Assembly (NCBI GenBank): GCA_020852965.1
Contig: JADYZV010000173.1
Coordinates: 1 to 61,897, forward strand
DNA from: Pirellulaceae bacterium
Lineage (GTDB): Bacteria; Planctomycetota; Planctomycetia; Pirellulales; Pirellulaceae
DNA length: 61,897 bases
Direction of reading: 5' to 3'
Part shown: in pieces, positions 8,429-17,933 of the stretch
Numbering within the stretch: position 1 is the stretch's first letter
Layout: each line of letters begins with the position of its first letter
Notes under the pieces: model-generated
The model's database searches: none
What the model was told of the DNA's origin: nothing
The model's input: only the letters and a program-made list of their open reading frames with translations
Position numbers and translations under genes: made by a program

Positions 8429-9664
8429 TTACAATTTCGCCAGCTTTTTCGCAAGAAAGCGTTGCTCGGAGGTCTGGCTAGAGAGCGACAGCGCGGTCTG
8501 AATCGCCTCGCGTCCTGCCTCGACGTTCCCTAGCCGCAGCAGGAATTCACCGCGGGCCGCATGTGCCAGAGTGTACTGGCGAAGCTCGCCTCGCCGGAGA
8601 ATTGCATCAATGATCGCAAGTCCGGCGACCGGCCCGTCTCGCATCGCGACCGCGACGGCGCGATTGAGTTGGACGATGGGGCTGGGTGAGAGTCGCAGGA
8701 GCACATCGTACAGAGCGATGACCTGGGACCAATCGGTTTCGGCGGGTGTTTGGGCTTCGGCGTGAACTGCGGAAATCGCGGCTTGCAGAGTATACGCGCC
8801 GAATCGACCACTGCGCAGCGATTGCTCAATCAGCTCGGTCCCCTCGCGAATCAGTGCTTGATCCCATCGCGAACGGTCTTGGTCTTCGAGCAGTACGATG
8901 TCGCCGGCTGAGTCCGTGCGCGCATCGCGACGCGATTCGTGTATCAACATCAGCGCGAGTAGGCCACGCACCTCACCGTCGTCAATCAAACTCAGTAGTA
9001 ACCGCCCAAGCCGAATTGCTTCACTGGACAGGTCGCTCCGCGTGAGACTCTCACCGCGCGAAGCGGAATAGCCCTCGCTGAAGATCAAGTAGACGACCGA
9101 AAGCACGCTATCCAGTCGCCCGGGAAGTTCGCTCAGTTCGGGAATTTCGATCGGAATCTTTGCATCTCGGATCTTGGCTTTGCCACGCACCAGACGTTGT
9201 GCCATCGTCTTTGGCTCAGTCAAAAAGGCACTCGCGATCTCATCGGTCGTCAGCCCACAAACTTCGCGCAGTGTCAGTGGCACCTGAATCGACGGGTCAA
9301 TCGCAGGGTGGCAGCAGGTGAAGATCAGTCGCAGCCGATCGTCTTCAATACCGCTTGCGCTCCTAGTTTCGTTTTGCTCACGAATCGCATCGAGGCGCTG
9401 CGATACGTCGACGGCCATCTCACCGAGTTTGGCATCGCGACGAATCCGATCGATGGCTTTAAACCGCCCAGCGGATACGAGCCACGAAACGGGATTTTCA
9501 GGAATACCATCGACCGGCCATTGAGCCAGCGCTGCCGCGAACGCGTCTTGCATGGCATCTTCGGCCAAATCGAAGTCACCCAATGCCCGAACCAACGACG
9601 CGAACACATGTCGCGACGCTTGTTGGAAAGTTCTTTCAATGGTTTGCTGGACCTCATGGCTCAT
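8429..9664 (-). CDS. ECF42-type RNA polymerase sigma factor
   Basis: Extracytoplasmic-function sigma factor with a long C-terminal extension. Sigma region 2 is at about residues 12-75 (DFDLAEDAMQDAFAAAL, then GRFKAIDRIRRD). Region 4 is at about 110-185 (LTLREVCGLTTDEIASAFL). A helical, TPR-like domain of about 200 residues follows, including the IFSEGYSAS motif. The 411-residue length and this architecture fit group ECF42. These factors have no classical anti-sigma factor; the C-terminal domain is thought to regulate them, and they are usually encoded beside a DGPF/YCII-domain protein. No such partner is visible here: the convergent neighbour is a lipoprotein gene and the divergent one an antitoxin gene. 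Confidence 0.9.
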   Translation of the reverse strand: MSHEVQQTIERTFQQASRHVFASLVRALGDFDLAEDAMQDAFAAALAQWPVDGIPENPVSWLVSAGRFKAIDRIRRDAKLGEMAVDVSQRLDAIREQNETRSASGIEDDRLRLIFTCCHPAIDPSIQVPLTLREVCGLTTDEIASAFLTEPKTMAQRLVRGKAKIRDAKIPIEIPELSELPGRLDSVLSVVYLIFSEGYSASRGESLTRSDLSSEAIRLGRLLLSLIDDGEVRGLLALMLIHESRRDARTDSAGDIVLLEDQDRSRWDQALIREGTELIEQSLRSGRFGAYTLQAAISAVHAEAQTPAETDWSQVIALYDVLLRLSPSPIVQLNRAVAVAMRDGPVAGLAIIDAILRRGELRQYTLAHAARGEFLLRLGNVEAGREAIQTALSLSSQTSEQRFLAKKLAKL

Positions 9665-9856
9665 GGCGTCGTATTATCGCACACCCGGCCACAAGCAAAA
9701 ACAGGGCTGATCGGTTCTATTGATCGGCCTGCGGCTAATGTTCTCCAGCAACACGCCGAAACTCTGGCCGATAGCGTTGACGCAGTGGCACCAGCCATGT
9801 ATCTTCATTGTAGCTACATGGCGATCGACGTCTAATGAAAGTATCAGGTGTCAAAA

Positions 9857-10102
9857 ATGGCGACGGTGCAAAAATGGGGAAATAGTTTGGCGATTCGAAT
9901 TCCAGCCGGACTGGCAGGACAAATCGATTTGACGGACGGAACCAAAGTTGACTTGGCACTCCGTGAAGGAGCGTTGGTAATTCGGCCAGCGAAAGAACCG
10001 AAGTTAAGTCTCCGCACTCTACTTAAGTCATGCAACTCTTCGAATCTCCATCGCGAAGTTGAGTGGGGCGAAGACGTTGGTTCAGAGGTTTCGACATCAT
10101 GA
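9857..10102 (+). CDS. mazE: MazE-like antitoxin (AbrB/SpoVT fold)
   Basis: DNA-binding antitoxin of about 81 residues. The N-terminus MATVQKWGNSLAIRIP is the signature of the MazE/AbrB swapped-hairpin fold, followed by the LREGALVIRP strand. The C-terminal 35 residues are acidic and variable, as expected for the toxin-binding tail. ATG at 9857 is preferred, with CAGGTG seven bases upstream; GTG at 9848 is an alternative. Its stop codon overlaps the toxin start (ATGA at 10099-10102), so the two are translationally coupled. Autoregulation by the MazE-MazF complex is typical of the family; a specific operator was not identified. Confidence 0.88.
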   Translation: MATVQKWGNSLAIRIPAGLAGQIDLTDGTKVDLALREGALVIRPAKEPKLSLRTLLKSCNSSNLHREVEWGEDVGSEVSTS

Positions 10103-10461
10103 GCAAAGCCAGCACCAAGCTATACATTCCTGATCGGGGGGATCTCATTTGGATCAGCCTACAGCCTACGGCCGGACATGAGCAGTCGGGGCGGCGACCC
10201 GCGCTGGTGATTAGTCCCAAGTCTTACAATCGCAAAACTGGATTGTGTGTTCTTTGCCCCGCAACTCGACAGGCTATGGGATATGCCTTCGAAGTCAACG
10301 TAGCTGACGAAGGAGAAGCGGCAAGTGTGATCCTGTCAGACCATTTACGAAACGTCGATTGGAAAGCCCGTAAAGCAGAGCGAATCAAACGCGTCGGTGA
10401 GGATGCACTCGCCGCAGTGATCGCCCGAATAGAAGCTCTCCTCGTCGAGCCAGATGTGTGA
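10099..10461 (+). CDS. mazF: MazF-type mRNA interferase toxin
   Basis: Sequence-specific endoribonuclease toxin of 120 residues, the usual length. Recognisable family features are PDRGDLIWISLQPTAGHEQ, then GRRPALVISP and the C-terminal LSDHLRNVDWKAR. The Arg of SGRRPALV sits where the catalytic Arg lies in MazF. The ATG at 10099 overlaps the antitoxin stop codon. The frame is intact, so the pair is probably functional. The cleavage motif cannot be predicted. Confidence 0.92.
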   Translation: MSKASTKLYIPDRGDLIWISLQPTAGHEQSGRRPALVISPKSYNRKTGLCVLCPATRQAMGYAFEVNVADEGEAASVILSDHLRNVDWKARKAERIKRVGEDALAAVIARIEALLVEPDV

Positions 10462-10579
10462 TGACTTATCCCAAACGGGTGGAGCATGAGTAGCAATCGC
10501 GACTGCGATCAATCCTATCGTTCCAGATAATAGAACGAATGATGTGCGGCAGCACTCAACTTAGACGGCTACTGACAGG

Positions 10580-10780
10580 CTACGAACTGGCAGCTTCTTG
10601 GATTTGCTTTTCCGCAGTGGCGATCTGGCTCTTGAGCTCGATAATCCTCTGTGCGGAGATTTTTAATTGTTCAGGCGTCTCAGCCGCTTGTTTGGCTCTG
10701 GCCTCCAACTCGATCAGCTCGTGTTTCCAGTCACGAATGGTCGACTGGGTATTTTTGATGAAAATGTCTTGAGTGCTCAT
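10580..10780 (-). CDS. Small coiled-coil protein of unknown function
   Basis: A 66-residue acidic helical protein (MSTQDIFIKNTQSTIRDWKH, then IELEARAKQAAETPEQLKIS) with heptad-like spacing, probably one long coiled coil with no signal or membrane segment. ATG at 10780 is chosen because GGGAGAAAGCT stands just before it. The frame stays open upstream to 11005, but that stretch is the translated 10-bp tandem repeat and is not protein-like. No family was recognised. The repeat array 40 bp before the start may belong to its promoter. Confidence 0.55.
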   Translation of the reverse strand: MSTQDIFIKNTQSTIRDWKHELIELEARAKQAAETPEQLKISAQRIIELKSQIATAEKQIQEAASS

Positions 10781-10820
10781 AGCTTTCTCCCTTGATTTAG
10801 GCGTCAACTGACAGTCAACG

Positions 10821-10875
10821 ACTGGTGACAACTGGTGACAACTGGTGACAACTGGTGACAACTGGTGACAACTGG
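10821..10875. repeat. 10-bp tandem repeat, five copies
   Basis: ACTGGTGACA is repeated five times without change, followed by a partial sixth copy ACTGG. A related sequence (AACTGACAGTCAACG) precedes the array. It lies 40-95 bp upstream of the start codon of the small coiled-coil gene. The period equals about one DNA helical turn, so all copies would face the same side. Confidence 0.95.
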
Positions 10876-11035
10876 CACAGTTTCGTGTGCCACCGCACGA
10901 AAGTTTGCAAAAATAAGACGACTTTACATAAAACAGCAAGATATATGCCAAACTGTTCAGCCACTGCCCAACAATCGTTTTTTTCCGATTACTCGACGAT
11001 AGCAAGCCGCTGAAGCAGCATTGGTGCCCAGGGGA

Positions 11036-12802
11036 CTAATCGGCGAGTAGCGGTTCGAGTCGTTTGAGCTGAGCATCAATGTCCGTGCCTTCATAAAACG
11101 CTACGACTCCCTTGAGCTGCCGCAGCTCGCCAGGAGGGCAGTCAGGGAATTGTGGGTCCGAATGCATACACGGGCAATGTGGATTCGCCCAGGGCCTTAC
11201 GCAATTCTGCCAGCCAGTGATGATCCAGTGTGACTTGTCCGCATCGTGGCATGCGACGAATGGGCTTCTCATGAGTTTGTTGTCGCGGGTCATTGGATCG
11301 AATCCTGTGGCTCTCGCCAACATGATGCAATTCTGGACGACCAATCCGCTGAGCGGTTCGTCTGAACCGTTGCGAATCCATAATCTCATTCGCACATCGT
11401 GTTCGTGTGGCTCTGCCTCGCATCCGAATTCAACGCCGTTTGGCAAATGTTTGACTACGCTCCAACCCGACTCGGTTCTATGCCATTCGGTCGGCTTCAA
11501 CGACTGACCGCGCATATCCCAGGTTGTCTTTATATGGGTATGTGCCAGATAAAGAAGTTCGCGTCGGTCTGGTTGCGTCCACCAGATCGCTTCGGGTATA
11601 TCGGCAACCACGTATGCCTGTGGATCCCAGGGCAGGAATAGGCTAAGTTTGGTTTCGCGCTGAGGGCGAATGGCACCGTCGCGAAAACCGATACGGGGAT
11701 GGCGCCCCCCTGGGTACGGTAGCACTCGCACTTGACCATCGGGAAGTTTGGTAGGAGCATCCATTTCTAGTCGATCTATGGCCGCCTGGATCTGTGCGGA
11801 ACTCAGTCCGGTGGCGGCCGATGCTTCAGTAATCGAGTAGTGGTGATCCACGATCATGTTGCGCAGCCAAAAGTCTAAGTCCTGGTCGTTATTGGGCCGT
11901 CGAAAGTTCTGATAGTCGCTGTGGTCAGCCAGCATCGCTTTTCGGTCGTTGATCACCCCCATTGGGTCTCGGGGTTTGATGTTTGGATCGACATATTTCT
12001 CTAAATCGCGAAGCGCGATCACTTGATAGCCCTCTTGTGCCAAATAGTGCATGTACTGTTCGAACTTGGCCTTGGGTGTATTGACCCAATGGTGGGCTGT
12101 GTCGGGAACTCCGTGAAACTGCAACACAGCGATGCGGCCATACTTGGCCTGTTCCACGGCGCGCACGAAGTCTGCCAGCTCCCAGTCCGGTCGAGCGTCT
12201 CCGGCCGACGGAATCAATCGAGGGTCATCCAGCATTGGCTCGTATGCAAATCCGCGCCCCTTCTCATACGGCTCTTCGGGGGATCCGCCTCGACGAGCAA
12301 AGCGGATACCTGCTTCCGAAAGTGCGTCTAGTCCAGCGAGTGTCAACGAGTTGCCAGGCCACGCAAAACTAATCGGTTGGGGGATTTGATACTCAGCGCA
12401 GCGTTCGTTGATCCCATTGAGTTGCTGGGGAAGCTGTTCCAGGTTGTCATCCTTAATTCCTAAGTGGTCGCGTGTGTGATTGCCGATCTCGAATCCATCT
12501 CGATGCAGTTGGGCAATCTCGTCCCAGGTCATGTAGTCGCGTTTGTTGTCTATGAAGTCGAAGCCTTCGGTGATAAAGAAGGTAGCTGAAAAACCGTAGT
12601 TCAGCAGAATGGGGCGCACGACGGTAAAGTGCGACTTGACCGAATCGTCAAAGGTTAACACGACAAGCTTCTCCGGAATCGGATCGGCAGAAAACGACTT
12701 GGCGCTGCAAAAGTACAACGCTCCGGCCAGCAATAGAAATGCCCTGAAAAGCCAGCGAATCGGCTTGTAGGACCGCATCGTGAAGTGGGACTGTCCGCTC
12801 AT
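11036..12802 (-). CDS. Secreted polysaccharide deacetylase family protein
   Basis: NodB-type carbohydrate esterase (family CE4), expected to remove N- or O-acetyl groups from a polysaccharide outside the cytoplasm. A signal peptide covers residues 9-39 (RWLFRAFLLLAGALYFCSA); the real start may be the second ATG, residue 9. The NodB domain shows the catalytic motif TFDDS (D52, D53) and the metal-binding pair in GNHTRDH (H109, H113). From about residue 330 a helix-turn-helix-like linker (ITEASAATGLSSAQIQAAID) leads into a C-terminal domain of about 230 residues with no assigned function. At 588 residues it is about twice a minimal NodB enzyme. Its neighbours suggest a role in glycan breakdown. 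Confidence 0.88.
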   Translation of the reverse strand: MSGQSHFTMRSYKPIRWLFRAFLLLAGALYFCSAKSFSADPIPEKLVVLTFDDSVKSHFTVVRPILLNYGFSATFFITEGFDFIDNKRDYMTWDEIAQLHRDGFEIGNHTRDHLGIKDDNLEQLPQQLNGINERCAEYQIPQPISFAWPGNSLTLAGLDALSEAGIRFARRGGSPEEPYEKGRGFAYEPMLDDPRLIPSAGDARPDWELADFVRAVEQAKYGRIAVLQFHGVPDTAHHWVNTPKAKFEQYMHYLAQEGYQVIALRDLEKYVDPNIKPRDPMGVINDRKAMLADHSDYQNFRRPNNDQDLDFWLRNMIVDHHYSITEASAATGLSSAQIQAAIDRLEMDAPTKLPDGQVRVLPYPGGRHPRIGFRDGAIRPQRETKLSLFLPWDPQAYVVADIPEAIWWTQPDRRELLYLAHTHIKTTWDMRGQSLKPTEWHRTESGWSVVKHLPNGVEFGCEAEPHEHDVRMRLWIRNGSDEPLSGLVVQNCIMLARATGFDPMTRDNKLMRSPFVACHDADKSHWIITGWQNCVRPWANPHCPCMHSDPQFPDCPPGELRQLKGVVAFYEGTDIDAQLKRLEPLLAD

Positions 12803-12996
12803 ATAAAGTTTCTTTCCATCGTTAACTCGTTCTTAGGCTCGTAACGATCAAAGCGCTAATACGGCGTGGAATGGTTGTTAATTTGGATGGGTGTGCGAAG
12901 CGAATGGTTTGGGGCGGCGACTTCTCTTTCGGGTCGATGCGCTCGCATGGTCCATACCCTACCTGCGCGGTGCCTGTTGCGCGCCTACTTCCCCTG

Positions 12997-14508
12997 TCAC
13001 GCAATCACATCATGGATAGGACTTCCGTAGTCGATCTCCAGCCGTTTCTGACCTGGGACATCTAGGCGACGAGGATTCAAGCCCATCTGGTGTAGGATGG
13101 TAGCGTGAATATCCGTGACGTAGTGACGATCCTCGACGGCGTGAAAGCCGATCTCGTCCGTCGCACCATGTGCGATGCCCCCTTTTAAACCTCCGCCGGC
13201 CATCCACACCGAAAACCCGTAGGGATGATGATCGCGTCCGTCCGACTGCTCTGCGCCCGGTGTGCGTCCGAACTCGGTTGCCCAGACCACTAGCGTCTCG
13301 TCGAGCAGCCCTCGCTGCTTTAGGTCTTTCAGAAGTCCGGCAATCGGCTTGTCAACTCGGCCACAGTTGGTCGAGTGGTTTTCGCGAAGTTTTGTGTGAG
13401 CATCCCAGCCACCTCCACCTCCTCCGCCATCGTAGATCTGCACAAAGCGAACTCCGCTTTCAACCAAGCGACGTGCGGTCAGCGCCTGACGCCCCATCGC
13501 TTCCGTCGCGGGCCGATCCAGACCGTAAAGAGTTTGTATGTGTTGCGATTCCTGCTGCAAATTGACAATGTCGGGTACCGACATCTGCATTCGGAAGGCC
13601 AATTCGTAGGCTTTGATTCGAGCCTGCAAGTTGCCGTCGTCGGGGTACTGCACCGCAGTCATCTGATTGAGATCGTTTAACAACTCCAACTGGTCGCGGC
13701 GTTCGTTCAGGCCCACGCCATTACCAGGAGTGCCAAAGGGTAAGGGGTTGTTGGGATCGAGCGTCATGCGGACACCTGCATGTTCGGGCCCCAAGTAGCT
13801 ACCGTCGTGAGCTCCCGTGCCTCCGCAGCAATCGCCCGGGGGAGGTCCCATGACGACAAACTGCGGAAGATTCTCGTTCAGTGTGCCCAGGCCGTAGTGC
13901 ACCCACGACCCAATTGATGGATAGAAACCGTCGAAGATATGGCGTCCGGTGTGAAACTGAAGCTGAGCGGCGTGATCATTGTCAGTCGTCCACATCGAAC
14001 GAACCACGGCGATATCGTCGATGCAATCACCGACATGAGGCCACCAATCACTGACGTACAAACCACTTTGTCCACGGCGGCGGAATCCAACCTGCAGCGG
14101 GTAGATTTGAGACATCAGACCACGCGGTTTACCTCCGAAGTCGCGCACATTTTTGCGATAGAACTCGGATTCCAGAATAGCCGCTCCGAACGGTGACTCG
14201 TCAATCGTCTTGCCAGCGTGGCGATTGATTTCGGGTTTGTAGTCGAATGATTCCAAATGGCTGGTTCCACCATTCATAAAGAACCAGATGACGCTCTTGG
14301 CTTTCGGCGCGATGCCCGATGCAAGCAACCGCCCGCCGGCTGTTTCGGTGGCAACTGCTTCGGTAGATTGTGTTTCGCTGGCTGGGGCATCACGCTGCAG
14401 CAGGGCGCTGAGGGCTAGTCCCGTAAAGCCCATGCCGCAATCGGCCAGCATCTGTCGTCGCTGAATTCGACCACAGGGAAAGTCGGGTTTTGAATTCATT
14501 GCGGTCAT
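12997..14508 (-). CDS. DUF1501 domain-containing protein with Tat signal
   Basis: Member of the DUF1501 family (alkaline-phosphatase/sulfatase fold), abundant in planctomycetes and of unknown biochemical role. Start 14508 is chosen because the ATG overlaps the stop of the preceding DUF1553 gene (ATGA). The N-terminus then carries a twin-arginine signal (RIQRRQMLADCGMGFTGLAL). Typical family motifs are SVIWFFMNGGTSHLESFDYK, the LTARRLVESGVRFVQIYDGG strand with a Gly-rich turn, VVWATEFGRTPGAE and GRDHHPYGFSVWMAGGG. The 503-residue length is normal. It forms a coupled pair with the DUF1553 protein, as is usual in this phylum. Confidence 0.93.
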   Translation of the reverse strand: MTAMNSKPDFPCGRIQRRQMLADCGMGFTGLALSALLQRDAPASETQSTEAVATETAGGRLLASGIAPKAKSVIWFFMNGGTSHLESFDYKPEINRHAGKTIDESPFGAAILESEFYRKNVRDFGGKPRGLMSQIYPLQVGFRRRGQSGLYVSDWWPHVGDCIDDIAVVRSMWTTDNDHAAQLQFHTGRHIFDGFYPSIGSWVHYGLGTLNENLPQFVVMGPPPGDCCGGTGAHDGSYLGPEHAGVRMTLDPNNPLPFGTPGNGVGLNERRDQLELLNDLNQMTAVQYPDDGNLQARIKAYELAFRMQMSVPDIVNLQQESQHIQTLYGLDRPATEAMGRQALTARRLVESGVRFVQIYDGGGGGGGWDAHTKLRENHSTNCGRVDKPIAGLLKDLKQRGLLDETLVVWATEFGRTPGAEQSDGRDHHPYGFSVWMAGGGLKGGIAHGATDEIGFHAVEDRHYVTDIHATILHQMGLNPRRLDVPGQKRLEIDYGSPIHDVIA

Positions 14509-17500
14509 CGGATTGTCACAAAGTCGTTGTGGAGTAACAGGACATGAACCAGATTTTGTTTGGCTCGCAAACGTGAATCTGACGCGGCCGGCTGAGTCGC
14601 ACTCCCGCCTGCTGGAAACGGTTGACGCGGTGATTGTTGCAGTAGTTCCGCGTGTTGCTGTAGGAAAGTCTGACAACGATCAGCTTCTTCTGCCGTTGGC
14701 GAACGCGACAGCACTGCGGCAAATGCAGCCGTGACAAAGTCATCTTCGTCGGCCAGTTGCGCCGCGAGCGTGCGCGCGGAATCCAGTACCAGGCCGCTGT
14801 TCATCATCGCCAACGATTGATGCGGCACGATGCTTTCCTTGCGACGATAGCAGGCATTGGGATCAGCCACATCGAACACTTCCAACATCAACATTTTTTC
14901 ATTGGGCGTATTGCGAAAATACAAACTGCGTCGCAGATTCTTTTCGCCTTTGGTTTCGAGAAGTTCTGGCCCGCCCATCTTTTGATTCAGTCGTGATGCG
15001 ACAGACAGAGTGCTGTCTCGAACCACTTCGGCTTCCATGCGCCGCGAGTTCATGCGCCACAGGAAATGGTTGTCGGGATCCGTGGTGGCCGATGTGTTCA
15101 TTGCGTTGGTGGCTGCCGAGGGTAACTCGCTGGCCATGCGATAGGTGGCCGATAACACCAACTGACGATGCAAGGGTTTCATCTTCCACTGGTGAGCAAT
15201 CAATTCGGTAGCCAACCAGTCCAGGAGTTCTGGGTGAGTTGGCTGGCGACCATTCAGCCCGAAGTTTTCTGGCGTGGCGACAAGTGGCTGACCGAAGTGT
15301 CGACCCCAAAGGTGATTTGCGGCAACGCGAGCCGTGCGAGGGTTGCTGTCGCTGGCAATCCAATCTGCCAGCGCGCTACGGCGACCCGTGCTGGTTCGAG
15401 GGAATTGTTCGCCAAGCGGTGTATACTCACAAGATGACAACTCCGCTGCCTGTTGAGCCTGCTGCAGCGCTGTTTGAGCGGTGGTTTCGGCGGCGGTTTG
15501 TTTATCGGATGGGGTGGCGTTAGGATCTGTGGCCGCTACAACTTCTGCCTCGGCTCGCAACACAGCCGCGTGTTTTTCCGCTGTGGCTGCGAGTTTGGCG
15601 AGTTGCGCGATGCGCGGAGATTCCGCGTGCAGGTATTTTTCGACGTCGGCGGCCAGCCGAGCGGTCACCGACGCGAGCTCGCCTTCGGCCAGCTTGAACT
15701 GCGAATCCGCGACCTTCAGGGCTTGGTCGGCAATCCGTTTGCGACGTTGGAGCGTTTCTATCGAATCGGGCTGTTGCGTGATGTTTAGCTCCAGAAACTG
15801 CGCAGTCCCTTCGTGGACCCACAATGCAAATCGTCCGTCGCGGCGTTTTTCCGGCATGGTGTAATCGAGCTTGCGCTGGCCGTTCAGATCGATTGTTAAC
15901 TGCGTTCCGGTAATCGTGACATCCAGCGTCGCTTCTTCGTTGACCACCAACGGCGTATAGACGATCCCGGACTGTGGGTACACCTGCTGGCCGCCAACGC
16001 GATGAAAGGCTTGCACGCTCTGTCGCGTATCGTTGGTGCTGGTGTATACATCCTGAGAATTCCCATGGTCGAGATAGTCAAAACTGAAGCCGACCGAACG
16101 ATAGTTTCCTTTAACCAGTGGGCGGTAGCGTAGTGTCACTCGCAAGTCACCGGTGATCTGTGCCTGACTGACCAGCGTCGCGAAGCTCTGCACGGACGAC
16201 TGCAATAGAGCGCCACCTTGGTATTCCCAGCGGCCGCTGACCACCTGCCACACATCTGGTCTGGCCACCGAGAAATCGTCCTGCAAGAGCACGGTTGGCG
16301 ACGCATCGTCCGCTAGAGCGGCCTCGGATCGCGTCAGACGCTCGTCCGCAGCAGCGACTTGCTCCATCGCTTTGGCCAGTGTTTGTTGCGTCATACTCAC
16401 CTGTTGCTGAGCTTTGGCGATAAGAGTGTCTCGTACCGAAGGTTTCAGCAGCGGATACCAGGCGGTCGAGGGCAATGTGACCGCTTGAACTTGTAGGGTT
16501 CCTCCCAAAGCCGACGGAACACCAGCTTCTAAGGGTTTGCTCTCATCCGGAAATCGGCTGTCACCGCGTTCGAAGCGATACGTTTTTACATCGGGCGTTT
16601 TGTCGTAGACCAGAGCGATTCCGTCGGTCAACACGTCGCCCAACGTGGCATCCTTTCGAGTTCCCGTCAGCGCGGATATTGGATCGGTTCGCACATCGTG
16701 CGGTTCGAAGAAGGCTCGAAAGCGGTAGTACTCTTCCTGCGTCACCGGATCGAACTTGTGATCGTGGCAGCGGCAGCAGCGCAGAGTCATTCCCAGAAAC
16801 GCCTCGCCGGTGCGTTCGACGGTCTCGAACAACCACACATCGCGATCGAACTTGTACCAACTGCGCCCGAGATAGCCTGTTGCTGGGAGAACGTCGATGT
16901 CGTCGCCTGCGATTTCGTCAGCGGCCAACATCTCACGAATCATCTGGTCGTAGCCCTTATCGGTGTTTAGTGAATTGACAATCCAATCGCGCCAGCGCCA
17001 GATGTGGCGTTGGCTGTAGCGAATTTCGTTACTGCCCCGACTGCCATACCAATCGCTGTACCGCCAAACATCCATCCAATGTCGCCCCCAGCGTTCTCCG
17101 TAAGCCGGGCGATTGAGGAGGTCGTCCACGACGGTTTCGTAGGCCGACGGGGACGCGTCTGTCAGGAATTGCTGCTGCTCGGCGCGAGTTGGCGGCAACC
17201 CAATCAGATCGAGGTAGACGCGCCGCAGCCACACCGACTTGGCCGCTTCCGCTGCGTGAGGCAACTGATGTTCGGCTCGCTTGGCGGCGACAAATCGGTC
17301 GATGCCGTTTCTGCACCACGCGGCATCCTTTTCGGTCAGTTTCGGCAAGTCTGGTCGATGCAGCTCACGATAGGACCACCACTGATGCGGATCGGCTTGC
17401 GGCTGCTCGCTGTCTGGCGCGCGTGCACCTTGTCCGATCCATTGCCGCACTAAATCGATTTCCGCCAAAGTTAATTTGGCACCTTCATTGTCTGGGGGCA

Positions 17501-17768
17501 TCGTGAAGCCAGCCTCACCGGTCAACACGTCCAACAGCAGACTGTGGCTGGGGTCCCCTGCGGTTAGAGCAGGGCCAGATTCGCCGCCTTGGATGAGCGA
17601 AGCCGCCGTGTCGAGTCGCAGTTCGGCCTGCTGCTTCAACGCGCCATGGCAGGCATAGCACTTTTGCTGCAAAAGCGGCTTGATGTCACGCAGATAATCC
17701 GCCGCTTCCGCGCAGCCAAAAGTCAGCGCGAAAACAATCGCAGCGTTTCTGAAAACATGCCATGTCAT
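14505..17768 (-). CDS. DUF1549/DUF1553 protein with planctomycete cytochrome-like domain
   Basis: Large exported protein of the PSCyt1-PSCyt2-PSD1 architecture. After a signal peptide (IVFALTFGCAEA) comes a cytochrome-c-like domain with CYACH (C37, C40, H41), and later the possible haem-ligand segment GFTMPPD. DUF1549 follows (VYLDLIGLPPTRAEQQQFL, RWGRHWMDVWRYSDW). In the middle, about residues 500-665, a LamG/concanavalin-like jelly-roll (VLQDDFSVARPDVWQVVSGR) is inserted, then a coiled coil. DUF1553 forms the C-terminus (RTARVAANHLWGRHFGQPLV). At 1087 residues it is longer than a minimal member because of the jelly-roll, which suggests carbohydrate binding. It is coupled by an ATGA overlap to the DUF1501 gene. 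Confidence 0.92.
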   Translation of the reverse strand: MTWHVFRNAAIVFALTFGCAEAADYLRDIKPLLQQKCYACHGALKQQAELRLDTAASLIQGGESGPALTAGDPSHSLLLDVLTGEAGFTMPPDNEGAKLTLAEIDLVRQWIGQGARAPDSEQPQADPHQWWSYRELHRPDLPKLTEKDAAWCRNGIDRFVAAKRAEHQLPHAAEAAKSVWLRRVYLDLIGLPPTRAEQQQFLTDASPSAYETVVDDLLNRPAYGERWGRHWMDVWRYSDWYGSRGSNEIRYSQRHIWRWRDWIVNSLNTDKGYDQMIREMLAADEIAGDDIDVLPATGYLGRSWYKFDRDVWLFETVERTGEAFLGMTLRCCRCHDHKFDPVTQEEYYRFRAFFEPHDVRTDPISALTGTRKDATLGDVLTDGIALVYDKTPDVKTYRFERGDSRFPDESKPLEAGVPSALGGTLQVQAVTLPSTAWYPLLKPSVRDTLIAKAQQQVSMTQQTLAKAMEQVAAADERLTRSEAALADDASPTVLLQDDFSVARPDVWQVVSGRWEYQGGALLQSSVQSFATLVSQAQITGDLRVTLRYRPLVKGNYRSVGFSFDYLDHGNSQDVYTSTNDTRQSVQAFHRVGGQQVYPQSGIVYTPLVVNEEATLDVTITGTQLTIDLNGQRKLDYTMPEKRRDGRFALWVHEGTAQFLELNITQQPDSIETLQRRKRIADQALKVADSQFKLAEGELASVTARLAADVEKYLHAESPRIAQLAKLAATAEKHAAVLRAEAEVVAATDPNATPSDKQTAAETTAQTALQQAQQAAELSSCEYTPLGEQFPRTSTGRRSALADWIASDSNPRTARVAANHLWGRHFGQPLVATPENFGLNGRQPTHPELLDWLATELIAHQWKMKPLHRQLVLSATYRMASELPSAATNAMNTSATTDPDNHFLWRMNSRRMEAEVVRDSTLSVASRLNQKMGGPELLETKGEKNLRRSLYFRNTPNEKMLMLEVFDVADPNACYRRKESIVPHQSLAMMNSGLVLDSARTLAAQLADEDDFVTAAFAAVLSRSPTAEEADRCQTFLQQHAELLQQSPRQPFPAGGSATQPAASDSRLRAKQNLVHVLLLHNDFVTIR

Positions 17769-17933
17769 GAGCGACGCAGGCCCGTTTCATAGGAGGTGGG
17801 AATCAGCTCGAAGCAGCACTGAGCGAGTCTTTCAGTTTACCGGCCCACAATGTTGAACGCAACTAAGTCATTGGTTGATTCATCCACTACCCCCACCCCA
17901 AAAACAAAATGTGACCAAGCACAAGGAGCTCTT

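Noticed and set aside
9197-9835. Plus-strand 212-codon frame opposite the ECF42 gene
   Set aside because: Antisense shadow of a conserved sigma factor gene.
10821-10875. 10-bp repeats as part of a 141-residue coding sequence (frame open to 11005)
   Set aside because: The upstream translation is low-complexity (SPVVTSCHQL repeats), and a good ribosome site precedes the ATG at 10780.
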